Shown: positions 9,934-19,837 of the stretch, piece after piece
Numbering within the stretch: the stretch's first letter is position 1
Layout: each line of letters starts with the position of its first letter
DNA from: Brevundimonas goettingensis
Lineage (GTDB): Bacteria > Pseudomonadota > Alphaproteobacteria > Caulobacterales > Caulobacteraceae
Reading direction: 5' to 3'
DNA: 64,000 nucleotides
NCBI RefSeq assembly: GCF_017487405.1
Contig: NZ_CP062222.1
Coordinates: forward strand, 372,001-436,000
Notes under the pieces: model-generated
Databases searched by the model: none
Seen by the model: only the letters and a program-made list of their open reading frames with translations
What the model was told of the DNA's origin: nothing
Translations under genes and position numbers: made by a program

Positions 9934-10740
9934 CTACCCCAGGGCGGCGGCCAGACCTTCGGCGGTTATGGCGGCCCAGCAGGCGTAGCCTTCGTCATTC
10001 ATATGCAGGTCGTCCGGCCCGATGCCGCCCCGGCTGAGCCGGCCCCAGCCCTGCATGGCGTCGAAGCGGCGCTGGACGGCATAGCCGACGCGGTTGCCTT
10101 CGAGGGCGATCATCCGGGCGGCCTCGCCCAGCTCGACATTCTTGCCCCGGAAATTGACGCCGTTCTCGGGCAGGCGCTGCGGATCGACCAGCAGGACGTC
10201 GACCCCGGCGGCCGACAGGATCGCCTCGCCGCGTTGCAGGTCGGCGGCGAGGTCGTTCCACGGCCGGGCGCGCAGGATGTCGTTGGTCCCGATCTGCCAG
10301 ATGACCAGGTCCGGCTGGAAGCGCTCGATCTCGGCCTGCAGCCGGTTGACGGTCTCATGCGCCGTCTCCCCACCGATGCCGCGGTTCCAGACATTGACCG
10401 CCACCTCGGGCATCCGCGCCCGCAGATCGGTCTGGAGCAGGGGGACGAAGCCCAGGTCGGCCCGGCTGGCGCCCACGCCCTCGATGCTGGACGAGCCGAT
10501 GGCCAGGATGTTGAGCCGGTTCTGGGCCACCGCCGCCTTCGACCGTCTCAGGCCGTCGCCGGCCAGAACCAGGCTGTCGCTGCTGACCGGGCAGGCCGGC
10601 GCCCCTTGCGGCGGCGTCTGGGCCGGGGTCGGAATGACCGGTTCAGTCGCCCGCTGCGTTTGGGCCCGCGCGGCGCCGGTCAGGATCAGGCCGAGGCCGA
10701 TCCCGGCGGCGGCGGTCAGCAGGATAGTCTTCAGTCTCAC
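9934..10740 (-). CDS. SGNH/GDSL-type hydrolase, secreted
   Basis: 268 residues with a clear signal peptide (cleavage likely after ARA). SGNH blocks are recognisable: block I is IGSSSIEG, where the usual GDS is GSS and Ser84 is the probable nucleophile; block III is IGTND; block V is DDLHMNDEG with the catalytic Asp/His. Such proteins are lipases, acyl-esterases or carbohydrate deacetylases; the envelope setting would suit a cell-wall or polysaccharide deacetylase, but this is inference. The start is GTG, overlapping the TGA of the small upstream ORF by 4 bases (GTGA), so the two are probably translationally coupled. Confidence 0.85.
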   Translation of the reverse strand: MRLKTILLTAAAGIGLGLILTGAARAQTQRATEPVIPTPAQTPPQGAPACPVSSDSLVLAGDGLRRSKAAVAQNRLNILAIGSSSIEGVGASRADLGFVPLLQTDLRARMPEVAVNVWNRGIGGETAHETVNRLQAEIERFQPDLVIWQIGTNDILRARPWNDLAADLQRGEAILSAAGVDVLLVDPQRLPENGVNFRGKNVELGEAARMIALEGNRVGYAVQRRFDAMQGWGRLSRGGIGPDDLHMNDEGYACWAAITAEGLAAALG

Positions 10741-10904
10741 CCGTTCTCTTCTCCGGTTGCGGGGTCGGTGGCGGTTTCGCCGGAATTGCTCGAGCCTTCG
10801 GAACCGCGCGGTTCTGTCGCCGGACGCGGGGCTTCGCCCTCGGGCCCGGGGCGCAGGTTTTCGTTCTCGACGGCTTTGTCTTTGGGACGGTTAGGGGAGG
10901 TCAT
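10737..10904 (-). CDS. Small acidic disordered protein
   Basis: 55 residues beginning MTSPNRPKDK, dominated by Pro, Gly, Ser, Thr and Glu, with no hydrophobic core, so probably intrinsically disordered. AGGAAG lies seven bases before the ATG at 10904. Its TGA overlaps the GTG of the GDSL-type hydrolase. No family recognised. An upstream ATG at 10958 lies in the same frame but would add 18 residues without an obvious ribosome-binding site. Confidence 0.55.
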   Translation of the reverse strand: MTSPNRPKDKAVENENLRPGPEGEAPRPATEPRGSEGSSNSGETATDPATGEENG

Positions 10905-11063
10905 CGCAGTCTTCCTGATTATCCACGGTCTGGCCGTCTGCGGCAACGCTCGGGGCAAAGGTTCGGCTCCGGACCCGAGCGGCGAAAGATATCGTTCACC
11001 ATCCCGCTAAACCGTCCCGAAACGGCGGTCCGTTAAGGGTGTCGGCTGAATTCGGAGAGCCGC

Positions 11064-12236
11064 ATGACCGGAACCCTTGAGGTCGAGATCATCAGGCCGG
11101 AGGCGCTGCCCCCGGCCGACGAGACTTTGTGGCGCGCCATGCTGGCCGCCGACCCGGCCCTGGCCAGTCCCTATTTCCGTCCTGAGTTCACCCGCGTCGC
11201 CGGGGCGATCAGCCCTGACGCGGCCGTCGCCGTGTTCAAGCAGGATGGGAAAACCGTCGGCTTCTTCCCGCACCAGACGCGTGGCGGCACGATCCAGCCT
11301 CTGGGCGCGCCCATGAATGACTATCACGGCGTCGTCGCCTTCCCCGGCCAGGGGCCGGATCTGGAGACCGTCGCCCGCCTGCTGGACGCCCCGCGCCTGC
11401 GCGTCAGTGCCTGGGTAGGAGAGGCCGAGGCCACCGAAGAGCGCCAGACCCTGATGGTCTCCATGCCCGAAGACGGCTTCGACGTCTGGTACGCCGAGCG
11501 CCGCACGACCTGGGGAAAGTATTTCAAGGACAAGGAACGCGCCCGCCGCAGCCTCGAGGCCGAGCAGGGACCGATCACGGTCCAGCGCAATCTGCGCGAC
11601 CCGGCCCTGCTGGACCAGCTGATCGCCCTGAAGAGGGAACAGTACAAGCGCACCGGCCGCCACGACATCTTCGACTGCGGCTGGACGGCCGAGCTGCTGC
11701 ACGCCCTCCTCAAGACGGAAGGCGAGGACGACTTCGGCGCCTCAATGGCGGCCATGTATGCGGGCGGCAAGCTGGTGGCGGTGGAGTATTCGCTGCACGC
11801 CGGCGGGCGCTACCATTTCTGGTTCCCGGTCTATGAGCCGTCGCTGGCGCGCTGTTCGCCGGGCATCCTGCTCAGCATGGACACCATGCGGCTGGCCTCG
11901 GAGGTCGGCTACCGGGTCTTCGACTTCGGCTTCGGCGGCGAGGGCTACAAGAAGTATTTCTGCAATGCCGTGCAGACGGTGCGCGAGGCCGTGGTCATGC
12001 GTCCCGGCCTGAGCTCGGGCATCAGCAATGCCGCCGTCGGCCTCCTGAACGCGGCCGGCAAGCGGCGCGGCGATCGGCTGCGCACGAGCGTGCGTCGGCG
12101 CTGGGCGGCGATCGAGGCCTGCGAGACCACGTCGATGGACCGGCTCAAGGGGGCGGTCGAGGCGGCCCAAGTGGCCCTGAGCAAGGGCAAGGCCCGCGCG
12201 GCCCAGCGTCTGGCCGATCCGGCGGTCAGCGGATGA
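11064..12236 (+). CDS. GNAT-fold acyltransferase, CelD/BcsL (FemAB-like) family
   Basis: 390-residue cytoplasmic protein resembling the acetyltransferases named after cellulose-cluster protein CelD/BcsL: an N-terminal domain beginning LEVEIIRPEALPPADETLW, a middle helical part (LIALKREQYKRTGRHDIFDC) and a C-terminal GNAT half (YAGGKLVAVEYSLHAGGRYHFWFPVYEP ... DFGFGGEGYKKYF, listed as two motifs). They transfer acyl or aminoacyl groups in envelope polymer synthesis. No cellulose genes are nearby. Its TGA overlaps the ATG of the cupin-like gene (ATGA), so the two are likely made together and act on one pathway. Confidence 0.75.
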   Translation: MTGTLEVEIIRPEALPPADETLWRAMLAADPALASPYFRPEFTRVAGAISPDAAVAVFKQDGKTVGFFPHQTRGGTIQPLGAPMNDYHGVVAFPGQGPDLETVARLLDAPRLRVSAWVGEAEATEERQTLMVSMPEDGFDVWYAERRTTWGKYFKDKERARRSLEAEQGPITVQRNLRDPALLDQLIALKREQYKRTGRHDIFDCGWTAELLHALLKTEGEDDFGASMAAMYAGGKLVAVEYSLHAGGRYHFWFPVYEPSLARCSPGILLSMDTMRLASEVGYRVFDFGFGGEGYKKYFCNAVQTVREAVVMRPGLSSGISNAAVGLLNAAGKRRGDRLRTSVRRRWAAIEACETTSMDRLKGAVEAAQVALSKGKARAAQRLADPAVSG

Positions 12237-13150
12237 GAGATCAAGTGACGAAACGCACCCGCTATCCCGGCCCGATCACCGAGGCGAAGAAACATCCGCA
12301 CGATCTCGTGGAGCGCGGCTTCGCGACCGACGAGGCCCTGGCCCGGGTGCTGGACCGCTATCCGGCCGATCTGTTCGACATCAACCTGTACGACTACGAC
12401 GCCGAGGGGCAGGTTTCATTGCGCACCGGCGCGCGCGGCAAGCTGTCGGGGGACAAGCTGCTGGAGGCCATCCAGGCGGGACGTCTGTGGGTCAATCTGC
12501 GCGACGCCCAGAACGGCTGCCCCGACCTCTGGAACGCGGCCATGGGCGAGTTCAGGAAGATCGAGGCGGCCTATCCGGGACTGAAGGCCGTCCGCAACGC
12601 GGGCCAGCTGATCATCTCCTCGCCGGTGGCGCGGGTGCCCTATCATTTCGATCCGGCCGGGGTGGTGCTGTTCCACCTGCGCGGCCGCAAGCGGATCTTC
12701 GTCTATCCGGGCGACGAGGCCCATCTGCCCGAGCGCAATATGGAGCAGATCGTCGCGCGCCAGACGACCGAGGAACTGCCCTATGTCCGCGCCTTCGAGG
12801 CCGACGCCCAAGTCATGGATCTGGAGCCCGGCGAGGCCCTGACCTGGCCCCTCTATGCCCCGCACCGTGTCGAGAATCTGGACCGGTTCTGCGTCAGCCT
12901 GTCGATGGACTTTCAGACCTGGCCGTCGCGGTTCCGCAACGGCGCTCTCTATACCAACGCCGTCATGCGCAGCCGGGGCGGTTCGCCGCGCTTCACCGAG
13001 GGCATGTCGACGCCCGAACTGGCCGCGCGCTGGGCCGCCTCTCTGGCGCTCAAGAAGGTCGGCGGGCTGAAGAGCAAACTCGACAGCTTCGAACGCGACT
13101 TCGAACCCCAGGTCGGCGCCGCCGACGGGGCGGGGGCGTTGAGGGCCTAG
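12233..13150 (+). CDS. Cupin/JmjC-like protein, putative Fe(II) oxygenase
   Basis: 305 residues with a double-stranded beta-helix core: HFD at 138-140 and His211 in APHRVEN give the HxD...H facial triad of JmjC-type Fe(II)/2-oxoglutarate enzymes, and the strand FHLRGRKRIFVYP between them is typical. If active it would hydroxylate a protein or small-molecule target; otherwise it could be a non-catalytic cupin. The C-terminus is basic and helical. Starts at ATG 12233 inside the stop of the acyltransferase gene. Function unassigned; the pairing suggests a two-step modification. Confidence 0.65.
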   Translation: MRDQVTKRTRYPGPITEAKKHPHDLVERGFATDEALARVLDRYPADLFDINLYDYDAEGQVSLRTGARGKLSGDKLLEAIQAGRLWVNLRDAQNGCPDLWNAAMGEFRKIEAAYPGLKAVRNAGQLIISSPVARVPYHFDPAGVVLFHLRGRKRIFVYPGDEAHLPERNMEQIVARQTTEELPYVRAFEADAQVMDLEPGEALTWPLYAPHRVENLDRFCVSLSMDFQTWPSRFRNGALYTNAVMRSRGGSPRFTEGMSTPELAARWAASLALKKVGGLKSKLDSFERDFEPQVGAADGAGALRA

Positions 13151-13237
13151 ATTAAATCGAGGTCATGACGTCGAGTTAAAATGACTTGCGGGAAGGACGG
13201 CGGCATTTTCCGGTCATCGCCGGAGAGGAAACCCGTC

Positions 13238-14179
13238 ATGAATTTCGCAGTCGTCGCCACCGCCGCCTCCATCGCCGTACTCGGCGTCACCGCCGTCGCC
13301 GCCCCGGCCTCGGCCAGGGACAATCCCGAGGTGAAGGTCCGTTACGCCGCCGCCCGCATGGTGGTCATCGTCGAGGACCGCGCCGACGTCGCCGTGGAGA
13401 TCGAAGGCGGCTCGGCCAACCTGCCGCGCCCGACCGTGACCCGCGTCGGCAATGAAGTCCGCATCAACGGCGAGCTGGGCCGCAACCCCATCCGCAACTG
13501 CCGCAGCGGCCCGGCGACGGCGCGCCAGCCGGGCGAGGGCGCTTCGGTCGAGGTCCGCAACCACGGCCGCGTCGACCTGTCGGCCGCGCCGCTGATCGTG
13601 GTCCGCACCCCGCGCAACGTCGACGTTTCGACCCAGGACTCGGCCGTGTTCGGCTCGGTGGGCCGCGGCGCGAACCGCGTCGAACTGGACAGCGGCGGCT
13701 GCGGCGACTGGACCGTGGCTAACACGACTGGGCATATGGAACTGTCGGTCGGCGGATCGGGCAGCATCCGCGCCGGGACTTCGGCCAGCCTTGAGGTCTT
13801 GATCGGCGGCTCGGGTCGGATCACCGCCGGCGCCACCGGCGACCTGGACGCCTCTATCGGAGGTTCGGGCACGGTCATTGTCACCCAGGCGACCGGCAAG
13901 GTCGACGCCTCGATCGGCGGCTCGGGTGACATCCGCGTCGGCGGCGGGCGCCCCAATGCGGTCGATGCTGCGATCGGCGGCTCGGGCGACATCATCATTC
14001 AGGGCGACACCGGTCCGTTGGACGCCTCCATCGCCGGCTCCGGCAATATCACGGTCACGGGCGCGGTCGCCAGCCTCGACGCCAGCTTGGTCGGCGGCGG
14101 CGACGTCCGGGTCGGCCGGGTGACCGGCTCGGTCTCCCAGTCGATCATGGGCGGCGGCCGGGTCCGTATCGGCCAGTAA
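13238..14179 (+). CDS. GIN-domain (DUF2807-like) periplasmic beta-repeat protein
   Basis: 313 residues. The ATG at 13238 follows GGAGAGGAA and opens a signal peptide (cleavage near ASA-RD). The mature part is a beta-solenoid-like sequence with about eight degenerate repeats of the type DASIGGSGxI (positions roughly 185-310), typical of the auto-transporter-adhesin head GIN/DUF2807 family. Such proteins are exported and of unknown function, possibly envelope stress related. The 5' end of the longer frame (13181) has no ribosome-binding site. Ends before a clear terminator. Confidence 0.75.
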   Translation: MNFAVVATAASIAVLGVTAVAAPASARDNPEVKVRYAAARMVVIVEDRADVAVEIEGGSANLPRPTVTRVGNEVRINGELGRNPIRNCRSGPATARQPGEGASVEVRNHGRVDLSAAPLIVVRTPRNVDVSTQDSAVFGSVGRGANRVELDSGGCGDWTVANTTGHMELSVGGSGSIRAGTSASLEVLIGGSGRITAGATGDLDASIGGSGTVIVTQATGKVDASIGGSGDIRVGGGRPNAVDAAIGGSGDIIIQGDTGPLDASIAGSGNITVTGAVASLDASLVGGGDVRVGRVTGSVSQSIMGGGRVRIGQ

Positions 14180-14224
14180 GCCCTGAAGCGATCGGCCGGC
14201 CGGCTCACACCGTCTGACTGAAGG

Positions 14225-14253
14225 AAGGCCCGCCGACGCCCGGCGGGCCTTTC
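14225..14253 (+). terminator. Rho-independent terminator after the GIN-domain gene
   Basis: An 11-bp perfect stem, AAGGCCCGCCG with CGGCGGGCCTT, around loop ACGCC, followed by only a short T run. It separates the GIN-domain gene from the ribosomal operon promoter. A second perfect hairpin without T-tract, CGTTCCAG-TCCG-CTGGAACG, lies at 14274-14293. Confidence 0.7.
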
Positions 14254-14351
14254 GCATGTCTGGGCCATGGCCACGTTCCAGTCCGCTGGAACGCCGTGAG
14301 GCGAAGACTCGGAAAAGCCCGCCGTGACTCGGTTTGAGGGCTGATCGGCGC

Positions 14352-14380
14352 TTGACGAAAACGGAATCGAACGTCATAAG
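14352..14380 (+). promoter_or_regulatory. Putative promoter of the S10-spc ribosomal protein operon
   Basis: TTGACG at 14352-14357, a 17-base spacer and CATAAG at 14375-14380, then a CGCC discriminator. It is the best -35/-10 pair in the roughly 360 bases between the preceding terminator and rpsJ. This implies a leader of about 230 bases. Confidence 0.6.
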
Positions 14381-14387
14381 CGCCAAC

Positions 14388-14616
14388 TCTTGTTGGACCG
14401 GCTGTGCAGAGCAATCTGCAGACGCGGTTCGCAGGGACGACCTGAGTACCCGTTCTTTGTAGCGACTTAGGAATTCAACGGCCTTCGCGGGCGTCCGCGT
14501 GGGCCGATCGTTTTTGCGGACGTGCGTACTCTGAAGGCGTTTTTCGCCTGAAGGCCTCCGGTCTTTGAAATGGTTCACAGGGACGCAGGTTCGCCTGCTT
14601 GGGAAATAAGACCGAT
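14388..14616 (+). promoter_or_regulatory. Long 5' leader of the S10 operon
   Basis: No ORF. It contains hairpin AGGCG-TTTTT-CGCCT (14535-14549) and hairpin GCAGG-TTCG-CCTGC (14585-14598), the latter ending just before the GGGAAA that serves as rpsJ ribosome-binding site. In gammaproteobacteria the S10 leader is a binding site for L4; whether this leader works similarly is inference, since I cannot match it to that structure. Confidence 0.4.
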
Positions 14617-14922
<306 letters not shown>

Positions 14923-14942
14923 TTAGAAAGAGGCGGGATCCG

Positions 14943-15695
14943 ATGCGTACGGGCGTGATCGCCAAGAAGCTGGGCATGACCCGCGTGTTCGCCGAAGACG
15001 GCGCGCACGTTCCGGTCACTGTGCTCCAGCTCGACGACTGTCAGGTCGTCGGCCAACGCACTCAGGAGCGGGACGGCTACGTCGCCCTGCAGCTGGGCGC
15101 CGGCGCCAAGAAGGCAAAGAACACCAACAAGGCTCAACGCACGACCTTCGCGAAAGCGGAAGTCGAGCCGAAGCATGTCGTCAGCGAGTTCCGCGTGTCG
15201 GAAGACGCGCTGATCGAAGTCGGCGCGACCCTGTCGGCGGACCACTTCGTGGCCGGCCAGAAGGTCGACATCCAGGGCGAGACCATCGGTAAGGGTTTCG
15301 CCGGCGCCATGAAGCGCTGGAACTTCGGCGGTCTGCGCGCCACGCACGGCGTGTCGCTGTCGCACCGCTCGCACGGTTCGACGGGTAACCGTCAGGACCC
15401 GGGCAAGACCTTCAAGGGCAAGAAGATGGCCGGTCACTACGGGACCGAGATCGTCACCACCCAGAACCTGACCGTCGTCCGCGTGGACGCTGAGCGCGGC
15501 CTGATCCTGATCAAGGGCGCTGTCCCGGGTCACGAAGGTTCGTGGGTCAAGGTTCGCGACGCGCACAAGAAGCCGTTCGCCGACCTGCCCTTCCCCGGTT
15601 CGTTCAAGAAGAACGGCGCCGTGGCTGCTGCTCCGGCTGAAACGCCGGCTGAAGAAGCCCCGGCCGTCGAAACGACCGAAGGCGGTGAAGCGTAA
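14943..15695 (+). CDS. rplC: 50S ribosomal protein L3
   Basis: 250 residues, against 209 in E. coli; most of the surplus is a C-terminal Ala/Pro/Glu-rich tail of about 25 residues after the conserved core. The core start [16 protein letters not shown] and the loop [15 protein letters not shown] near the peptidyl-transferase centre are intact. AGGCGGG precedes the ATG. The stop shares a base with the rplD start (TAATG), so translation is coupled. Confidence 0.98.
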   Translation: MRTGVIAKKLGMTRVFAEDGAHVPVTVLQLDDCQVVGQRTQERDGYVALQLGAGAKKAKNTNKAQRTTFAKAEVEPKHVVSEFRVSEDALIEVGATLSADHFVAGQKVDIQGETIGKGFAGAMKRWNFGGLRATHGVSLSHRSHGSTGNRQDPGKTFKGKKMAGHYGTEIVTTQNLTVVRVDAERGLILIKGAVPGHEGSWVKVRDAHKKPFADLPFPGSFKKNGAVAAAPAETPAEEAPAVETTEGGEA

Positions 15696-16363
15696 TGAAA
15701 CTCTCTGTCATCAAACTCGACGGCAAGGCCGCTGGTGACGTGGAACTGTCGGATGTCGTTTTCGGCATCTCCGACATCCGCGGCGACCTGCTCGCCCGCT
15801 ACGTCAACTGGCAGCTGGCCAAGCGCCGCGCCGGTACGCACAAGGTTCAGACCCGGAACGAGAATTCTCGCACCGGCAAGAAGATGTACAAGCAAAAGGG
15901 CACCGGCGGCGCTCGTCACGGTTCGCGCCGTGCGCCGCAGTTCGTCGGTGGTTCGCGCGCTTTCGGCCCGATCGTTCGCGATCACGGCTTTGACCTTCCC
16001 AAGAAGGTCCGCGCCCTGGCCCTGCGTCACGCGCTCTCGTCGAAGGCCAAGGCCGGCGACCTGGTCGTGGTCGACGCCCTGACCGTCAAGGACGCCAAGA
16101 CCTCGGCTCTGCGCGAAACCTTCGCCAAGCTGGGCTGGACCAGGACGCTCATCATCGCCGGTCCGGAAGTTGACACCAACTTCGCCCTGGCGTCGCGCAA
16201 CATCCCGCACATTCACGTCCTGCCGAACGCCGGCCTGAACGTTTATGACATCCTGCGGGCCGACAAGCTGGTTCTGTCGAAGGCCGCTGTGGAAGCCATC
16301 GAGGCCTCCTACGCCGACTACAAGCCCTCGCGTCGCGAGCAAGCCGAGAAGGAAGCCGCGTAA
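15695..16363 (+). CDS. rplD: 50S ribosomal protein L4
   Basis: 222 residues. The extended loop [20 protein letters not shown], which lines the peptide exit tunnel, is conserved. In E. coli L4 also represses the S10 operon; not testable here. Overlaps rplC at its start and rplW at its end by one base each (TAATG junctions). Confidence 0.98.
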   Translation: MKLSVIKLDGKAAGDVELSDVVFGISDIRGDLLARYVNWQLAKRRAGTHKVQTRNENSRTGKKMYKQKGTGGARHGSRRAPQFVGGSRAFGPIVRDHGFDLPKKVRALALRHALSSKAKAGDLVVVDALTVKDAKTSALRETFAKLGWTRTLIIAGPEVDTNFALASRNIPHIHVLPNAGLNVYDILRADKLVLSKAAVEAIEASYADYKPSRREQAEKEAA

Positions 16364-16665
16364 TGGCCGCCGCTCCCACCGCCAAACACTACGACACGAT
16401 CCTGTCGCCGATCATCACTGAGAAGGCCACGATCCTGTCCGAGCAGAACAAGGTCGTCTTCCGCGTCGCCGGCACGTCCACCAAGGACGAAATCGCCGCC
16501 GCCGTTGAAAGCCTGTTCAAGGTCAACGTCCTCAAGGTCAACACCATGGTGACCAAAGGCAAGACCAAGCGCTTCCGGGGTATCCTCGGTCGTCGCGTCG
16601 ACATCAAAAAAGCGATCGTGACCCTGGCCGAAGGCCAGTCGATCGACGTCACCACGGGGCTCTGA
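16363..16665 (+). CDS. rplW: 50S ribosomal protein L23
   Basis: 100 residues; begins [23 protein letters not shown], with the conserved SPIITEKA motif. L23 lies at the tunnel exit and docks trigger factor and SRP. Start overlaps the rplD stop by one base; only 4 bases separate its stop from rplB. Confidence 0.98.
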   Translation: MAAAPTAKHYDTILSPIITEKATILSEQNKVVFRVAGTSTKDEIAAAVESLFKVNVLKVNTMVTKGKTKRFRGILGRRVDIKKAIVTLAEGQSIDVTTGL

Positions 16666-16669
16666 TCAG

Positions 16670-17503
16670 ATGGCCTTGAAGACTTACAATCCGACTTCGC
16701 CGGGCCGTCGCGCCCTGGTGCTGATCGACCGCTCGGAGCTCCACAAGGGCCGTCCCGAGAAGTCGCTGACCGAAGGCCTGACCAAGTCGGGCGGACGTGG
16801 TCAGGGCGGTCGCATCGCCGTCCGCTTCCGCGGCGGCGGCGCCAAGCGCCTGTACCGCAAGATCGACTTCAAGCGTCGCAAGTTCATGACCGCCACGGTC
16901 GAACGCCTGGAATACGATCCGAACCGCACCGCGTTCATCGCCCTCATCACCTATGAGGACGGCGAAAAGGCCTACATCATCGCGCCGCAACGCCTGAAGG
17001 CGGGCGACGTGATCGTGGCCGGCGAAAAGACCGACGTGAAGCCTGGCAACGCCATGCCGCTGCGCTCGATCCCGGTGGGTACGATCATCCACTGCGTCGA
17101 GATGAAGCCGGGCAAGGGCGCCCAGCTGGCCCGTTCGGCCGGCGCCTACGCCCAGCTGGTCGGCCGCGATCAGGGCTACGCCCAGATCCGTCTCGGCTCG
17201 GGCGAGCTGCGCATGGTCCTGGACGGCTGCATGGCCACGGTCGGCGCCGTTTCGAACGCCGATCACATGAACCAGAACCTCGGCAAGGCCGGTCGCGTTC
17301 GTCACATGGGCTGGCGTCCGCACGTTCGCGGCGTCGCCATGAACCCGATCGACCACCCGCACGGTGGTGGTGAAGGCCGGACCTCCGGTGGTCGTACCCC
17401 GGTTACCCCGTGGGGCAAGGACACCAAGGGCACCCGTACCCGCAAGAACAAGGCGACGGACAAGTACATCATCCGTACCCGCCACGTTAAGAAGGCTCGC
17501 TAA
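16670..17503 (+). CDS. rplB: 50S ribosomal protein L2
   Basis: 277 residues, essential for subunit association and peptidyl-transferase structure. Core motifs [20 protein letters not shown] (near residue 225) and the basic C-terminus are intact. Preceded by an overlapping stop region of rplW and followed after 2 bases by rpsS. Confidence 0.98.
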   Translation: MALKTYNPTSPGRRALVLIDRSELHKGRPEKSLTEGLTKSGGRGQGGRIAVRFRGGGAKRLYRKIDFKRRKFMTATVERLEYDPNRTAFIALITYEDGEKAYIIAPQRLKAGDVIVAGEKTDVKPGNAMPLRSIPVGTIIHCVEMKPGKGAQLARSAGAYAQLVGRDQGYAQIRLGSGELRMVLDGCMATVGAVSNADHMNQNLGKAGRVRHMGWRPHVRGVAMNPIDHPHGGGEGRTSGGRTPVTPWGKDTKGTRTRKNKATDKYIIRTRHVKKAR

Positions 17504-17505
17504 AG

Positions 17506-17784
17506 ATGGCTCGCTCCTCCTGGAAAGGCCCGTTTGTCGACGGGTATCTGCTCAAGAAGGCCGACGCCGTTTCGACGTCGGGCCGCAAGGACGTGATCAA
17601 GACCTGGTCGCGTCGCTCCACCATCCTGCCGCAGTTCGTGGGCCTTACTTTTGGCGTCCACAACGGTCACAAGCACGTTCCCGTGCACGTGAACGAGGAC
17701 ATGGTCGGCATGAAGCTGGGCGAGTTCTCGCCCACCCGTTCGTTCCCCGGCCACGCCGCGGACAAGAAGGCGAAGCGGAAGTAA
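17506..17784 (+). CDS. rpsS: 30S ribosomal protein S19
   Basis: 92 residues of normal length beginning [19 protein letters not shown]. Binds 16S rRNA in the 30S head near tRNA. Starts two bases after rplB; AAAG precedes the ATG. Confidence 0.98.
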   Translation: MARSSWKGPFVDGYLLKKADAVSTSGRKDVIKTWSRRSTILPQFVGLTFGVHNGHKHVPVHVNEDMVGMKLGEFSPTRSFPGHAADKKAKRK

Positions 17785-17785
17785 C

Positions 17786-18166
17786 ATGCCCAAGACCAAC
17801 AATCCCCGCCGCGTCGGCAATACGGAGGCCCGGGCCAAGCTGACGAACGTCCGCATCAGCCCGCAGAAGCTCAACCTCGTCGCGCAGTCCATCCGTGGCC
17901 TGCCGGTGCAAAAGGCGCTGAACGAACTCGAGTTCAGCCGCAAGCGCATCTCCGACGACGTTCGCAAGGTCCTGTATTCGGCCGTCTCCAACGCCGAGAA
18001 CAACCACAACCTCGACATCGACAACCTGGTCGTCGCCGAGGCCTTCGTGGGCAAGAACCTGGTGATGAAGCGTTTCGCGAGCCGCGCTCGTGGTCGCTCC
18101 TCGCGCATCCTGAAACCTTTCGCGGAAATCACGATCGTGGTCCGCGAAGCCGGTGAGGCCGCCTGA
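17786..18166 (+). CDS. rplV: 50S ribosomal protein L22
   Basis: 126 residues. Contains the conserved [18 protein letters not shown] and the hairpin [14 protein letters not shown] that reaches into the exit tunnel, where macrolide-resistance changes occur in other species. One-base gap to rpsS and a one-base overlap (TGATG) with rpsC. Confidence 0.98.
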   Translation: MPKTNNPRRVGNTEARAKLTNVRISPQKLNLVAQSIRGLPVQKALNELEFSRKRISDDVRKVLYSAVSNAENNHNLDIDNLVVAEAFVGKNLVMKRFASRARGRSSRILKPFAEITIVVREAGEAA

Positions 18167-18915
18167 TGGGTCAGAAAATCAATCCGATCGGTTTCCGCCT
18201 CGGCGTGAACCGCACCTGGGACAGCCGCTGGTTCGCCGACGGCGTCAACTACGCCCGCCTGCTGCACCAGGACCTGAAGCTCCGTACGTGGCTTAAGGAA
18301 CGCCTGAACGCCGCCGGCGTCTCGCGCATCATCATCGAGCGTCCGCACAAGAAGTGCCGCGTGACGATCTACGCCGCCCGCCCGGGTGTCGTGATCGGCA
18401 AGAAGGGCGCTGACATCGAGAAGCTCCGCAAGGACATCTCGGCTCGCACCGAAGGCGAAGTTCACCTGAACATCGTCGAAGTCCGCAAGCCGGAAGTCGA
18501 CGCCCAGCTGATCGCCGAGAACATCGCCCAGCAGCTGGAACGCCGTATCGCGTTCCGCCGCGCGATGAAGCGTTCGATGCAGTCCGCCATGCGCCTCGGC
18601 GCCAAGGGCGTCCGCATCAACGTCTCGGGCCGCCTCGGCGGCGCTGAAATCGCCCGTATGGAATGGTACCGCGAAGGTCGCGTGCCGCTTCACACCCTGC
18701 GCGCCGACATCGACTATGGCTTCATCGAAGCCAAGACGACCTACGGCATCATCGGTGTGAAGGTCTGGGTCTTCAAGGGTGAGGTGCTCGAGCACGACCC
18801 GATGGCCCAGGACAAGCGCTGGGCCGCCGAAGCCGCGGGCCCGTCGTCGAACGAAGGCCGCGAACGCGGTGGTCCCCGCGGTGACCGTGGTCCCCGTCGT
18901 GGTCGTGAGGGCTAA
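18166..18915 (+). CDS. rpsC: 30S ribosomal protein S3
   Basis: 249 residues: N-terminal KH domain with the [16 protein letters not shown] loop, C-terminal S3 domain, and an Arg/Gly-rich tail (about 20 residues) beyond the E. coli end at 233. S3 lies at the mRNA entry channel. The start overlaps the rplV stop. Confidence 0.98.
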   Translation: MGQKINPIGFRLGVNRTWDSRWFADGVNYARLLHQDLKLRTWLKERLNAAGVSRIIIERPHKKCRVTIYAARPGVVIGKKGADIEKLRKDISARTEGEVHLNIVEVRKPEVDAQLIAENIAQQLERRIAFRRAMKRSMQSAMRLGAKGVRINVSGRLGGAEIARMEWYREGRVPLHTLRADIDYGFIEAKTTYGIIGVKVWVFKGEVLEHDPMAQDKRWAAEAAGPSSNEGRERGGPRGDRGPRRGREG

Positions 18916-18920
18916 GGAAA

Positions 18921-19361
18921 ATGCTGCAGCCTAAGAAAACCAAGTACCGGAAGGCCTTCAAGGGCCGTATCCACGGCGCCGCCAAGGGTGGCTTCTCGCT
19001 GAACTTCGGGTCCTACGGCCTGAAGACGCTGGAGCCGGAACGCATCACTGCGCGTCAGATCGAAGCGGCCCGCCGCGCGATCACCCGCCAGATGAAGCGT
19101 CAGGGCCGCGTCTGGATCCGCGTCTTCCCCGACCTGCCCGTCACGGGCAAGCCCGCCGAAGTCCGTATGGGTAAAGGCAAGGGCGCCGTGGACCACTGGG
19201 CGGCGCGCTGCCACCCGGGCCGGATCCTGTTCGAAATCGACGGCGTTGCCGACGATGTGGCGCGTGAAGCGCTGCGTCTGGGCGCCGCCAAGCTGCCGGT
19301 CCGCACCAAGGTGGTCACCCGCCTGGACGCCGGTATCGCTCACGTGGAGCACGCCGCCTGA
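18921..19361 (+). CDS. rplP: 50S ribosomal protein L16
   Basis: 146 residues beginning [19 protein letters not shown]. Binds near the A and P sites. AAGG precedes the ATG. One-base overlap with rpmC. Confidence 0.98.
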   Translation: MLQPKKTKYRKAFKGRIHGAAKGGFSLNFGSYGLKTLEPERITARQIEAARRAITRQMKRQGRVWIRVFPDLPVTGKPAEVRMGKGKGAVDHWAARCHPGRILFEIDGVADDVAREALRLGAAKLPVRTKVVTRLDAGIAHVEHAA

Positions 19362-19558
19362 TGACCAAGATCGCTGATCTCCGTTCCCAGACGACGGACC
19401 AGCTGGGCGACCAGCTGCTGTCCCTCAAGAAGGAACAATTCAACCTGCGCTTCCAGGCGGCCACCGGCCAAATGGAAAAGACTCACCGCGTTGGTGAAGT
19501 CCGCAAAGACATCGCTCGCATCTCGACGCTTCTGCGCGAGAAGCGTGCGGCCTCGTAA
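19361..19558 (+). CDS. rpmC: 50S ribosomal protein L29
   Basis: 65-residue two-helix protein with the usual [19 protein letters not shown] core. Located by the tunnel exit next to L23. Starts in the rplP stop (TGATG). Confidence 0.97.
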   Translation: MTKIADLRSQTTDQLGDQLLSLKKEQFNLRFQAATGQMEKTHRVGEVRKDIARISTLLREKRAAS

Positions 19559-19567
19559 GGAAACACT

Positions 19568-19819
19568 ATGCCCAAGCGAATTCTCGAAGGCGTGGTCGTG
19601 TCCGACAAGGGCGACAAGACCGTCGTCGTCGTCGTCCAACGCACGCTGCTGCACCCGGTCATGAAAAAGATCGTGCGCCTGTCCAAGAAGTACCACGCCC
19701 ACGACGAAGCGAATGCTTTCAAAGAGGGCGACGTCGCCCGCATCGTCGAGTGCGCCCCCAAGTCCAAGCTGAAGCGCTGGGAAGTCCTGTCCAAGGACAC
19801 CTCGGCCTCGGCCTCGTAA
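19568..19819 (+). CDS. rpsQ: 30S ribosomal protein S17
   Basis: 83 residues with the OB-fold start [20 protein letters not shown]. Binds the 5' domain of 16S rRNA. Nine bases after rpmC, AAGGAAA before the ATG. Confidence 0.98.
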   Translation: MPKRILEGVVVSDKGDKTVVVVVQRTLLHPVMKKIVRLSKKYHAHDEANAFKEGDVARIVECAPKSKLKRWEVLSKDTSASAS

Positions 19820-19837
19820 TCAGAAGGATCTGACACT

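Noticed and set aside
13151-13200. CtrA site upstream of the GIN-domain gene
   Set aside because: Two TTAA words occur but about 20 bases apart, not seven.
14274-14293. Second terminator after the GIN-domain gene
   Set aside because: Perfect stem CGTTCCAG/CTGGAACG but no T-run after it.
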